NCBI GenBank assembly: GCA_033239005.1 | Contig: BSQZ01000001.1 | Location: forward strand, 1,952,501 to 2,016,500 | Direction of reading: 5' to 3' | DNA length: 64,000 nt | From: Lamellibrachia satsuma | Taxonomy: Eukaryota; Annelida; Polychaeta; Sabellida; Siboglinidae | Shown here: positions 24,313-35,562 of the stretch, one piece after another | How the letters are laid out: each line of letters begins with the position of its first letter | Position numbering within the stretch: the stretch's first letter is position 1 | The notes under the pieces: model-generated | Database searches by the model: none | Told to the model about the DNA's origin: nothing | Seen by the model: only the letters and a program-made list of their open reading frames with translations | Translations under genes and position numbers: made by a program

Positions 24313-24622
24313 GTTGGTGAAATCATTGGACATGTTTTTTCTTCAAAATTCGAATTATGGGTACAAGTGGCGACGCCTACATATGCTACAACACAAGGGT
24401 AATCGCAATTTTGCAAGTTGAACGATATAACGATCAAAGGAACTTATTTCCATGATTCTAAAAAATGTGCATCTTTCTTTTATGAAGCCGATTGCACGTG
24501 TTAGTTCCAATGTTCCCCCACTACAGATTGCACGTGTTAGTTCCAATGTTCCCCCACTACAGATCTGAGCATTGACTAACCTGATACGCGATGGACTAAA
24601 TCAGTTGAGGAGGGAACTTAAA
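24311..24622 (+). repeat. Dispersed linker element, copy 2, between two arrays
   Basis: Collinear with 28301-28600: TTGGTGAAATCATTGGAC, then GATCAAAG, TTATTTCCATGATT, CACTACAGAT, CCTGAT and CGCGATGG. An internal 37-bp duplication (two GATTGCACGTGTTAGTTCC blocks, 24491 and 24528) is specific to this copy. Flanked by the 26-bp array on the left and the 19/20-bp array on the right. Confidence 0.8.
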
Positions 24623-26072
24623 ACTACAGGCCGTGGTTGAAACTACAGGCCGTGGTTGAAACTACAGGCCGTGGTTGAAACTACAGGTCGTGGTTAAAAC
24701 TATAAGGCCGTGGTTGAAACTACAGGCCGTGGTTGAAACTACAGGCCGTGGTTGAAACTACAGGCCGTGGTTGAAACTACAGGTCGTGGTTGAAACTATA
24801 AAGCCGTGGTTGAAACTACTGGCCGTGGTTGAAACTACAGGCCGTGGTTGAAACTACACGCCGTGGTTGAAACTACAGGCCGTGGTTGAAACTACAGGCC
24901 GTGGTTGAAACTACAAGGCCGTGGTTGAAACTACAGGCCGTGGTTGAAACTACAAGGCCGTGGTTGAAACTACAAGCCGTGGTTGAAACTACAGGCCGTG
25001 GTTGAAACTGCAAGGCTGTGGTTGAAACTGCAAGGCTGTGGTTGAAACTACAAGGCCGTGGTTGAAACTACAAGGCCGTGGTTGAAACTACAGGCCGTGG
25101 TTGAAACTACAGGCCGTGGTTGAAACTACAAGGCCGTGGTTGAAACTACAAGGCCGTGGTTGAAACTACAGGCCGTGGTTGAAACTACAGGCCGTGGTTG
25201 AAACTACAAGGCCGTGGTTGAAACTACAAGGCCGTGGTTGAAACTACAAGGCCGTGGTTGAAACTACAGGCCGTGGTTGAAACTACAGGCCGTGGTTGAA
25301 ACTATAGGCCGTGGTTGAAACTACAAGGCCGTGGTTGAAACTACAAGGCCGTGGTTGAAACTACAGGCCGTGGTTGAAACTACAGGCCGTGGTTGAAACT
25401 ACAAGGCCGTGGTTGAAACTACAGGCCGTGGTTGAAACTACAAGGCCGTGGTTGAAACTACAGGCCGTGGTTGAAACTACAGGCCGTGGTTGAAACTACA
25501 GGCCGTGGTTGAAACTACAGGCCGTGGTTGAAACTACAAGGCCGTGGTTGAAACTACAGGCCGTGGTTGAAACTACAGGCCGTGGTTGAAACTACAGGCC
25601 GTGGTTGAAACTACAGGCCGTGGTTGAAACTACAAGGCCGTGGTTGAAACTACAGGCCGTGGTTGAAACTACAAGGCCGTGGTTGAAACTACAAGGCCGT
25701 GGTTGAAACTACAGGCCGTGGTTGAAACTACAGGCTGTGGTTAAAACTACAAGGCCGTGGTTGAAACTACAGGCCGTGGGTTGAAACTACAGGCCGTGGT
25801 TGAAACTACAAGGCCGTGGTTAAAACTACAAGGCCGTGGTTGAAACTACAAGGCCGTGGTTAAAACTACAGGCCGTGGTTGAAACTACAGGCCGTGGTTG
25901 AAACTACAAGGCCGTGGTTGAAACTACAAGGCCGTGGTTGAAACTACAAGGCCGTGGTTGAAACTACAAGGCCGTGGTTAAAACTACAAGACCGTGGTTG
26001 AAACTACAGGCCGTGGTTGAAACTACAGGCCGTGTTTGAAACTACAGGCCGTGGTTGAAACTACAAGGCCGT
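24623..26072. repeat. 19/20-bp minisatellite, about 74 copies
   Basis: Two length forms are interspersed: GAAACTACAGGCCGTGGTT (19 bp) and GAAACTACAAGGCCGTGGTT (20 bp). Rare variants have TAAAAC, GGCTGTGG or TATAGG. Confidence 0.98.
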
Positions 26073-28300
26073 CGACCTGGGCTTCAGTCGCGTTTACCAC
26101 TTTCCCACGACGTACGTAACACGGGTTCATTTCAGGGGCATATTTGGGCGGGTTAAGTTCTTCGATCTCTACGGCCCAGTACCTGTAGGATACTTATTAA
26201 TTCGACGGTGCATGCCCTAGATCTGCCACATAACGTTGCGTACATGTCAGTGGGTTTGTTGATTTTATCAATTGCCAACTTATGCAAAATCGGTGACGTG
26301 TGGCGAACAATTCCCAACGTTTAACTGTGGCTAATAAGGGTAGATCCAGGGCCAGCGACTCAGACGTCGAGAAGGGGTTTGCATGTTTGGGGGCCACCCA
26401 ACTGCCCGCACACTCGTGCGTAAATACGTAAATACGTAATTACACGCTGTTTGTGGTCCTTCATCAAAAGACAGATTAAAACGCGCGGTTACTTTGTATT
26501 ATTGTGAACGTAAAACACCTGTCGATTCTGACAAGCCGTGTTGTATTTTTGCGAGTGGCTCTTTCACGCTGGCTCGCGTAGAATAAAGACGCAGAGAATT
26601 CGAGTGTATGTACACGGAGACCTGTTGACTCGGTGGCACAATCGACGTGTCAACGTGTTATTTATAAGACTTATACGTGTATACACATAATGGTTGGAAC
26701 GATTGTCTCCCTCTCCCCTTCTATTTCGCTTTCTCTCCCTCCCTCTGTTTGTCCCTTCCCATCTCTCTGTATGTCTATCTGGTTCTACCAACTGTGTTTT
26801 CCAATATTTGTTTTACACAATGAACACCCAACCTTGACCCTATCTTGGTGGTTCGCTAAATGTTAGGGTAATACGCGCCCCGATGGTGAAACGAGAGTCA
26901 CTACCGCACCACAGACTGATTCCCCGCATTTGTGTAACATGTGGATTATGAAACATTTAATTATCGCAACAGTTGACTTTTGTCAATAAAACCAATAGTT
27001 CCATATGTTTACATCCATCATATTCGTTGTTTTTACAATTTTATACGAGTCCGCCTCGTTCCCCGCATAAGCCGCGCATTCCAAGTTGTATGCCAGTGTC
27101 AGCGTGTACATCCACGAGTCTCGCTCGTGGTCGCCTTGTTCTACGATCGTTTAGACCCCGACACTTTGCACTGGAGCAGAGGCAGGGTAGAATGCAGCGG
27201 CCAAGTGAACGGCAAACCGGTGCGCTGTGTTAGCAGCGGCGAGCGCTGTGGTGGTCTGTGTTCGTTAACAAGTTGTAAACGTGTGAGTCAACCAGCATTA
27301 GTCACGTCAACAGGGGCGTCTAGGTCGCGCTGTCGCGGATTCAGCCCCGAGATTTGCTGATTACACGGGGAGCGAACAAGTAGGGTCGCTTCCCCGCCGG
27401 TCGGAGGTGCTCGTCACTTCCATTCGGGTAATCGATAGGAGTCTAATGATGATGACTTATTGGCTGCAGGCTAAATTGTTATCGCTGCGTTACACCCACT
27501 GTCAGCGTCTTAGTTGAATGAACTTGATTCAGTCACACACAAACACGTAATAAAAAATGACAAGTGGGGAGATTAGCGTGACTATAAATAGGAGATATTT
27601 TTTCAGAAACCCATAATAGTGTACGACACGGACCACCTAGTGGCAAATACTTACCATTATACACAACACACAAATACAGTACAGTGCGACAGACTAATAT
27701 AACCTCGCACGCACGCCCGCACGCGCGCACGCACGCACGCACTCTGCGCTGCTTAGGCTACAGTCGTAACTTTGCTACATGTTCATATCGTCAATACTTT
27801 GGACGTTTGACACATAATAAACCGAGTGGCACCAACAATAGCCCGAACTGTCAGAACACCGTAACCTGCCCGTTTGGCCGCACTTGGAAAAGAATATAAC
27901 GCGACACGTAAAAGCTTCAATATTCGAGACGCAATGTTTGTGGAAAGGAAGTTTGGAACACGATCTCAACTATTGTTCTGGGAGGATAGCTTCAATATAA
28001 CATATGTGGAGCGTCTTGTATATTTCACTCTTCAAGAATGATATCAGCTCCTCCATTCTGCTGCAAGCAAGCTTTTCCGACGACCAAGCACTTCCTCAAA
28101 CTGTCAACTTTTAAAACACAATTGGGCGGTCATGCTTTATACTACAATACTTTGTTTTACGATAAAACGATAAAATCGGTCAGACTGTGCACTTAACTGA
28201 TTGATGAGAAAAACGTGGATTCAGCGAGCAGCGTTTCGCGATTTGACTCGATTCGACTGTCTCGCTCATTTCAGACTCGTTACACGCAATAACAAACCTA
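26073..28300. other. No gene recognised
   Basis: About 2.2 kb of mainly unique sequence with a CT-rich stretch (26707-26780) and a short GCAC run (27706-27740). A 126-codon + frame at 26980-27360 has no recognisable domain. Confidence 0.35.
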
Positions 28301-28600
28301 TCTAGTATCGACTACGGCATGCAAATGTGTTACTTGGTTTTGGTGAAATCATTGGACGAACTATTACATTATTTTTACCGCATCCGGTCAAAACTCAGAG
28401 GAACAGTGGCAACACATGGATTACATGGTAAGTTACCAATCGGTTGATCAAAGTAAATTATTTCCATGATTTTAACAAAAGTACGCCATCTTTTATTAAA
28501 CAGACAGCACATATCACTTAGACTATTAACGCACTACAGATTTAAACATCAAAAAACCTGATTCGCGAAGGGCTAAATTAATTGAGGTGACAGTTTGAAC
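28301..28600 (+). repeat. Dispersed linker element, copy 3
   Basis: Starts with one diverged unit of the 26-bp satellite (TCTAGTATCGACTACGGCAT), then follows copy 2 through TTGGTGAAATCATTGGAC to GATTCGCGAAGGGCTAAATT. Confidence 0.8.
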
Positions 28601-28845
28601 GTATGGAGAGGACAGTCTGTCGTTGTCGACGGGATACAGCGCCGACTGGGAGTGCTGTCTGGGCCGGGAGACGGACGGGAAGACTCCAGGTGCGCTGTCT
28701 CTCCGCCCGGGACGCGGTGACTCAGACGCCGCCAGGTGAGCGGAGTGCACCTCCCGGCGACCTAGGTGGTCAGCCGACCACAGCACCCGGCCGGCCAACG
28801 ACTTCCGCCGGCCCCAGTAACAACACACTCGGGGTTTCCGCCCCT
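28601..28845. other. GC-rich unique stretch
   Basis: Clearly more GC-rich than its surroundings and open in several frames on both strands. No recognisable protein, so coding status is unknown. Confidence 0.4.
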
Positions 28846-29402
28846 CGTCAGTATCCACCTCAGACCACCCGTTGACGTCTTCCCGCCACCCAGGCACTGT
28901 GGGAACCACACTGGCATTCCCTGTTTCCCTGACGGGATAGATCATTATTTTGTTTCCGCATTTATGATATCAGTGTCATTCATGGGTGCTATTTATTACG
29001 AGACGAAGTCCCTTTCGAGGATTTTTTCACCCTTATGGGCGTGTGGCAGGGGTCTCAACCTCCCACCGAAACCTATTATAGGAGCCAACCTCACACCTCC
29101 CACCATTTCCTAGGGCGAACACCCCAACTACCACTCAATACCACACCCCACTCCGTCATTGCGGTTTATGAAAAGTTAAATGAACATATTTTGAGTACTA
29201 AGATTCATAGATGCAGATTACAGTTTGCAAGGATAAGGTTGTCTGGGGGAAATGGTCTACTGCACTCAGGGCGTCGGGCGCAGAGATAAGTCTGGGGGTG
29301 AAACAGTGTGGGCGACGATAGTGGGAATTGAGGCTTATGATCTATCTAGCGAAATTGTTTTTATTTCCAGCACCAGAGTTCCACTGACCAAGTATACCGG
29401 TG
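28846..29402 (+). repeat. Direct duplication of about 555 bp, copy 1
   Basis: Nearly identical to 30658-31212. Both copies hold an open stretch of about 75 codons in the same frame (starting around RPPVDVFPPPRHCGNHTG), with a handful of substitutions between them. Function unknown. A 25-bp array follows directly. Confidence 0.95.
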
Positions 29403-30657
29403 CCATTGTGCCGTGTCATTGGCGGTTGTACAGTGCCGTGTCATTGGGGTTGTACAGTGCCGTGTCATTGGCGGTTGTACAGTGCCGTGTCATTGGCGGT
29501 TGTACAGTGCCGTGTCATTGGCGGTTGTACAGTGCCGTGTCATTGGGGTTGTACAGTGCCGTGTCATTGGCGGTGGTACAGTGCCGTGTTATTGGGGGTT
29601 GTACAGTGTCCTGTCATTGGGGGTTGTACAGTGCCGTGTCATTGGCGGTTGTACAGTGCCGTGTTATTGGCGGTTGTACAGTGCCGTGACATTGGCGGTT
29701 GTACAGCGCCGTGTCATTAGGGGTTGTACAGTGCCGTGTCATTGGGGGTTGTAAAGTGCCGTGTCATTGGGGGTTGTACAGTTCCGTGTCATTGAGGGTT
29801 GTAAAGTGCCGTGTCATTGGGGGTTGTACAGTGCCGTGTCATTGGGGGTTGTACAGTGCCCTGTCATTGGCGGTTGTACAGTGCCGTGTCATTGGGGTTG
29901 TACTGTGCCCTATCATTGGCGGTTGTACAGTGCCGTGTCATTGCGGGTTGTACAGTGCCTTGTCATTGGGGGTTGTACAGTGCCTTGTCATTGGGGGTTG
30001 TACAGTGCCCTGTCATTGGCGGTTGTACAGTGCCTTGTCATTGGGGGTTGTACAGTGCCCTGTCATTGGCGGTTGTACAGTGCCGTGTCATTGGGGGTTG
30101 TACAGTGCCGTGTCATTGGGGGTTGTACAGTGCCTTGTCATTGGGGGTTGTACAGTGCCTTGTCATTGGCGGTTGTACAGTGCCGTGTCATTGGCGGTTG
30201 TACAGTGCCGTGTCATTGCGGGTTGTACAGTGCCTTGTCATTGGGGGTTGTACAGTGCCTTGTCATTGGGGGTTGTACAGTGCCCTGTCATTGGCGGTTG
30301 TACAGTGCCGTGTCATTGCGGGTTGTACAGTGCCTTGTCATTGCGGGTTGTACAGTGCCGTGTCATTGCGGGTTGTACAGTGCCCTGTCATTGGCGGTTG
30401 TACAGTGCCGTGTCATTGCGGGTTGTACAGTGCCGTGTCATTGGGGGTTGTACAGTGCCGTGTCATTGGGGGTTGTACAGTGCCCTGTCATTGGCGGTTG
30501 TACAGTGGTACAGTGCCGTGTCATTGGGGGTTGTACAGTGCCGTGTCATTGGGGGTTGTACAGTGCTCTGTCATTGGGGGTTATACAGTGCCCTGTCATT
30601 GGGGGTTTTACAGTGCCCTGTCATTGGGGGTTATACAGTGCCCTGTCACCCGTCCTT
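29402..30657. repeat. 25-bp minisatellite, about 50 copies
   Basis: Unit containing GTTGTACAGTGCCGTGTCAT with variants GGCGG/GGGGG/GCGGG and CCGTG/CCTTG/CCCTG, plus some 24-bp units. No stop in any + frame, giving open frames up to 387 codons that are repeat artefacts. Confidence 0.98.
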
Positions 30658-31212
30658 CGTCAGTACCCCCTCAGACCTCCCGTTGACGTCTTCCCGCCAC
30701 CCAGGCACTGTGGGAACCACACTGGCATTCCCTGTTTCCCTGACGGGATAGATCATTATTTTGTTTCCGCATTTATGATATCAGTGTCATTCATGGGTGT
30801 TATTTATTACGAGACGAAGTCCCTTTTGGGGATTTTTTCACCCTTATGGGTGTGTGGCAGGGGTCTCAACCTTCCACCGAAACCTGTTATAGGAGCCAAC
30901 CTCACACCTCCCATCATTTTCTAGGGTGAACACCCCACCTCCCACTCAATACCACACCCACTCCGTCATTGCGGTTTATGAAAAGTTAAATGGACATATT
31001 TTGAGTACTAAGATTCATAGATGCAGATTACAGTTTGCAAGGATAAGGTTGTCTGGGGGAAATGGTCTACTGCACTCAGGGCGTCGGGCGCAGAGATAAG
31101 TCTGGGGGTGAAACAGTGTGGGCGACGATAGTGGAAATTGAGGCTTCTTATCTATCTAGTGAAATTGCTTTTATTTTCAGCACCAGAGTTCCACTGACCA
31201 AGTATGCGGTGC
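30658..31212 (+). repeat. Direct duplication of about 555 bp, copy 2
   Basis: Second copy of 28846-29402, again followed at once by a related but different minisatellite. Confidence 0.95.
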
Positions 31213-31762
31213 CATTTGGGTTTTACAGTGCCGTGTCATTGAGGGTTGTGCAGTGACTGTGTCATTGAGGGTTGTGCAGTGACCGTGTCATTGAGGGTTG
31301 TACAGTGCCATGTCATTGAGGGTTGTGCAGTGACTGTGTCATTGAGGGTTGTGCAGTGACGTGTCATTGAGGGTTGTGCGGTGACCGTGTCATTGAGGGT
31401 TGTACAGTGCCGTGTCATTGAGGGTTGTGCAGTGACTGTGTCATTGAGGGTTGTGCAGTGACCGTGTCATTGAGGGTTGTGCAGTGACTGTGTCATTGAG
31501 GGTTGTGCAGTGACTGCGTCATTGAGGGTTGTGCAGTGACTGTGTCATTGAGGGTTGTGCAGTGACTGTGTCATTGAGGGTTGTGCAGTGACCGTGTCAT
31601 TGAGGGTTGTACAGTGCCGTGTCATTGAGGGTTGTGCAGTGACTGTGTCATTGAGGGTTGTGCAGTGACGTGTCATTGAGGGTTGTGCGGTGACCGTGTC
31701 ATTGAGGGTTGTACAGTGCCGTGTCATTGAGGGTTGTGTAGTGACTGTGTCATTGAGGTTTG
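31213..31762. repeat. 25/26-bp minisatellite, GAGGGTTGTGCAGTGAC type
   Basis: About 21 copies. The consensus is close to the 29402 array but with GAGGGTTGTGCAGTGAC in place of GGCGGTTGTACAGTGCC. A higher-order repeat of about 310 bp is visible, as a stretch near 31240-31420 recurs near 31550-31730. Confidence 0.96.
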
Positions 31763-32165
31763 TGCAGTGACCGTGTCATTGGAGGCTGTATACGGACCGT
31801 GTCATTAAAATTGGAGGTTGTACACCGACCGTGTCATTGGAGACTGTACACAGACCGTGTAATTGGAGGCTGTACACATACCGTTTCATTGGAGGCCGTA
31901 CACCGACCGTGTCATTGGAGGCTGTACACAGACCGCGTCATTAAAATTGGAGGTTGTACACCGACCGTGTCATTGGAGGCTGCACACCGACCGTGTCATT
32001 GGAGGTTGTACACCGACCGTGTCATTGGAGGCTGCACACCGACCGTGCCCTTGGAGATTGTACACCGACCGTGACTGTACGGTGCCGTGTCATTGGGGGT
32101 TGCACAATGCCGTGTCGTTGGGGATTGTACAGTGACCGTGTCATTGAGGGTTTACAGTGTTCGTG
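31763..32165. repeat. 26-bp minisatellite, GGAGGCTGTACACCGACC type, returning to the GTGCC type
   Basis: About 12 copies with GGAGGCTGTACACCGACC, two units carrying an inserted ATTAAAA (31805, 31940). The last three units (32075-32165) revert to the GTGCCGTGTCATTGGGGG form, so the three arrays are one family in different states. Confidence 0.93.
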
Positions 32166-32414
32166 TCAGTCGGGTGTTGTACATTTTAGAAATTTCGGCA
32201 AAAACTTCGTGGGACAAACGCTACACCGTGATAAAGCCAGAGGGACTGTTATTGACTAACAGTCGTTTTGGGTGACACTTCCACCTGGTTGTCTGTATTA
32301 ATTTCGTTGAAACGTCTACGTAGAGTTTTTGATTTACGAGGGTAGGACAGGGAGGTAATTTTAGACGTAGGAGGTCATCCAGAAAGACGAACGGACAGGG
32401 TGGAGAACAAATTC

Positions 32415-32482
32415 ACACACGTTTGCACGCACGCACGCACGCACACACACACACGCACGCACGCACGCACGCACACACGCAC
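32415..32482. repeat. GCAC/CA microsatellite
   Basis: GCAC tetramers and a CA run. Open frames across it are artefacts. Confidence 0.93.
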
Positions 32483-32604
32483 GCAACCACGCCCGCCCGC
32501 TTGTCATTGCGACGGGAGCGAGGCGGGGAATTCGGGAGCGAGGAAGTCTTCGAGGAGTAGGCCGGGCGATAGACACTCGGGTGAGTAGTTGCGTGGTCTA
32601 AGCA

Positions 32605-33000
32605 GACAGTGGGTTAGGGAGGAGGGGTGAGTGAAGGGTGATGGAGGGGAAAGAGAGCTAGGAAGGGAGGGGGATGAGGGAGGGTGAGAGAGGGAGGGAA
32701 TGATGAACGAATGAGGGAGAAAGGGGAAGGAGGAACGGAGGGGGATGATGGAGGGGTGAGGGAGGCGGAACGAGGGAGGGGATGATGGAAGGTGAGGGAG
32801 GAAATGAGGGAGGGGTGATAGAGGCAGGGAATGAGGGAGGAATGAGGGAGAAAGGGGAGAGATGGTGATGGAGGCAGGGAATGAAGGAAGAATGAGGGAG
32901 AAAGGGGAGGGAGGAAGGGAATAAGAAAGGGATGAGGGAGAAAGGGGAGGGAGGAAGGGAGGGAATGAGGGAGGGCCAGAGAGTAATGGGAGGAGGGCAC
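32605..33000. repeat. Long polypurine (GGGA/GGAA) tract
   Basis: About 390 bp of GAGGGAGG-type sequence on the + strand, with degenerate internal repeats of AATGAGGGAG words. The Ser/Pro/Leu frames on the - strand are artefacts. Confidence 0.9.
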
Positions 33001-33224
33001 AACTGGGACATTGACAAACAGTCAGTATTACACCGAAGTCACATTCTCGCCGTCATCGACAATTACGTCCCGTATAAAACTGCATTGCGCAGTTTGTAAT
33101 AATCAAAGATTAGGGGTCTGAGTCACCCATTTACACAGACAGGAATGCTTTAGAATTCATAAAAGAATTACAATTACTGTTGACGCCAGCCATGCCTTGT
33201 GTGTCACGTGCGAAATGCTAATAT

Positions 33225-33300
33225 ACGGTCGGTGTACAACCTCCAATGACACGGTCGGTGTACAACCTCCAATGACACGGTCGGTGTACAACCTCCAAAT
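33225..33300 (-). repeat. Inverted block of the 26-bp satellite
   Basis: About three units of ACGGTCGGTGTACAACCTCC, the reverse complement of the type at 31763-32074. It lies 1.06 kb from the main array in opposite orientation. Confidence 0.9.
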
Positions 33301-33309
33301 ACACGAGGC

Positions 33310-33520
33310 CACGTGATGTTACAGCAATGTCACACTACATGATAGAGGCCGTCTGATGCAAGAATACGATCACACTGATCAGACAGGTGCCACATGATGT
33401 TATAATGATGTCACACCACGCGACTGGTGCCACATGATGTTATAATGATGTCACACCACCCGACTGGTGCCACATGATGTTATAATGATATCATACCACG
33501 AGACATGTTCAACATGATGC
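33310..33520. repeat. 40-bp tandem repeat, degenerate
   Basis: About 4-5 copies of a unit containing CACATGATGTTATAATGATG; the outer copies are diverged. Confidence 0.85.
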
Positions 33521-33579
33521 ATTTTGAAGTCACCAAGAGCACCTGATCACCGCGTGGTTTGTGTGCAGCATCATAAGAG

Positions 33580-33785
33580 TTTAATTCAATGTACTAAGTG
33601 TACATTGCATACCTATAACGTGTATTAAGTGTACATTACATATCTACAACGTGTACTAAGTGTACATTGCATATCTATAACGTGTACTAAGTGTACATTA
33701 TATATATAACGTATACTAAGTGTACATTACATATCTATAACGTGTACTAAGTGTACATTACATATCTATAACGTGTGCGTGCGTG
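33580..33785. repeat. 31-bp minisatellite
   Basis: About 6 copies of a unit containing GTACTAAGTGTACATTACAT. Confidence 0.93.
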
Positions 33786-34635
33786 TGTGCTTAGAATTGA
33801 AGAATGTTATTCGTAAGACACGTGCCAAGCGGTCCACGTGAAGTTTTGATGTATGAGTCACCCCAAGGTAGTCCAGCACGTTTTGGTTGACAGCGTGTCG
33901 GAGATTGGCTGACGCTGACGAGCTACGAAGACGCAACCTTCACCCAACATTTTAAAACAAACATATATCAAAATTAGCATATAAGTGAAGGATATTCATA
34001 CAAATCCACGCGAAATGTCTTGGCATGTACTGCCACTGAAGTATCATAACAACAAGCACCGACAAAATATCACTGCGAGAAATTGCTGATGTCACAGCTT
34101 AAATAGTTTGACAAGAGAAGAAACATAACAAGCATTCGAGGCGCGTAGATGACCCGCGGGGCCTCGAGCAGGCGATATCACGTCGAGCCACGGTCGAGTG
34201 GTTGCCTACGTCAGCAACACTGTTACTGCAGTCGCTGCAACTTTTGGGGACGAAAAACTTTGAATAGCCGGCGGTAGAGTCAATATTGCACCATAACGTC
34301 TCTCTCTGGCAAAATAGCATGTGTCCTGCTTAACCATGTTTCATCAGACCATGTCAACCCTCTCGCCATTCGGGAGACTCCGAGCCTTGACCAGTCTCTC
34401 GTCCCGCAACATGTTCCTTTAATTGCTGACCTTTAATGATCACGGTATATTTATCACTAACCATGTATATGTGAGTAGGTGACTATGTCAACCAAATGTA
34501 ATCGCAACTGTAGACGTCTGTGCGTGTGCACCGCCGAATCAGCGAGGGCAGATGGTGATGTGTTCCACACGATGGTCCATTTGATAGCATTTAGTTGGAA
34601 ATATAATTTTTAATGTTCGTCTTCTTTGTTGGCAG
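33786..34635. other. No feature recognised
   Basis: Unique sequence; no gene recognised. Confidence 0.4.
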
Positions 34636-35178
34636 GTAGACCTATACTGAGTCGGTCCGTTGTTGGCAGGTAGACCTATACTGAGTCGGTCCGTTGTTGG
34701 CAGGTAGACCTATACTGAGTCGGTCCGTTGTTGGCAGGTAGACCTATACTGAGTCGGTCCGTTGTTGGCAGGTAGACCTATACTGAGTCGGTCCGTTGTT
34801 GGCAGTTATACCTATACTGAGTCGGTCCGTTGTAGGCAGGTAGACCTATACTGAGTCGGTCCGTTGTTGGCAGGTAGACCTATACTGAGTCGGTCCGTTG
34901 TTGGCAGGTATACCTATACTGAGTCGGTCCGTTGTTGGCAGTTATACCTATACTGAGTCGGTCCGTTGTTGGCAGGTAGACCTATACTGAGTCGGTCCGT
35001 TGTAGGCAGGTAGACCTATACTGAGTCGGTCCGTTGTTGGCAGGTAGACCTATACTGAGTCGGTCCGTTGTTGGCAGGTAGACCTATACTGAGTCGGTCC
35101 GTTGTTGGCAGTTAGACCTATACTGAGTCGATCCGTTGTTGGCAGTTATACCTATACTGAGTCGGTCCATTGTTCGTC
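34636..35178. repeat. 34-bp minisatellite
   Basis: About 16 copies of a unit containing GACCTATACTGAGTCGGTCC. Variants GGCAGGTAGAC, GGCAGTTATAC and GTAGGCAGG recur in blocks, giving a higher-order pattern (34807-34855 resembles 34937-34990). Confidence 0.97.
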
Positions 35179-35204
35179 TGTTGATATGCATGTTCATCTG
35201 TTTG

Positions 35205-35319
35205 TTATGGCCTGACACGCCACAACTTACCATGCTACCATGTAGTGGCGCAACAGATAACATACGAACAAAATAAAACATTTAAGCCACATGTGCCCTC
35301 CCCCCATAATACGCCACTG
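35205..35319. mobile_element. MITE fragment, same family as 57378-57526
   Basis: Shares TGTAGTGGCGCAACAG and a C-rich end with 57378-57526. The right terminus is CGCCACTG, the complement of the CAGTGGCG left terminus of the other copy. The left end of this copy is truncated or diverged. Confidence 0.6.
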
Positions 35320-35562
35320 CCTATGTGGGATATACATACGAAACGGATTCAAAATACTGCTATGATGCACAGAAACGTCAGAGTTTAATGTGTGCCACTG
35401 TACAATATGTAATATCTTATCCTCGAAGACGGGTGAACCATTGAAAACACTACACTAATTGTAAACTAAATGTTACTGACAGGGACACGTTATTCGGTTA
35501 AAACATCAGGTTTGAGATAATTTTTCCAGCCTTTACAAAATATGTCACCTGTCAAATGGCTG

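Noticed and set aside
23145..26072. Possible CRISPR array
   Set aside because: Units are directly tandem without spacers, in an animal genome.
26980..27360. 126-codon + strand frame
   Set aside because: Overlapping frame of similar length in another phase and no recognisable protein.
28526..28945. 139-codon - strand frame in a GC-rich stretch
   Set aside because: Frames are open on both strands because of GC content; no recognisable domain; part of it lies in the duplicated 555-bp repeat.
29252..30924. Open frames of 145-387 codons on the + strand
   Set aside because: They run through the stop-free 25-bp array and are equally open in all + frames.
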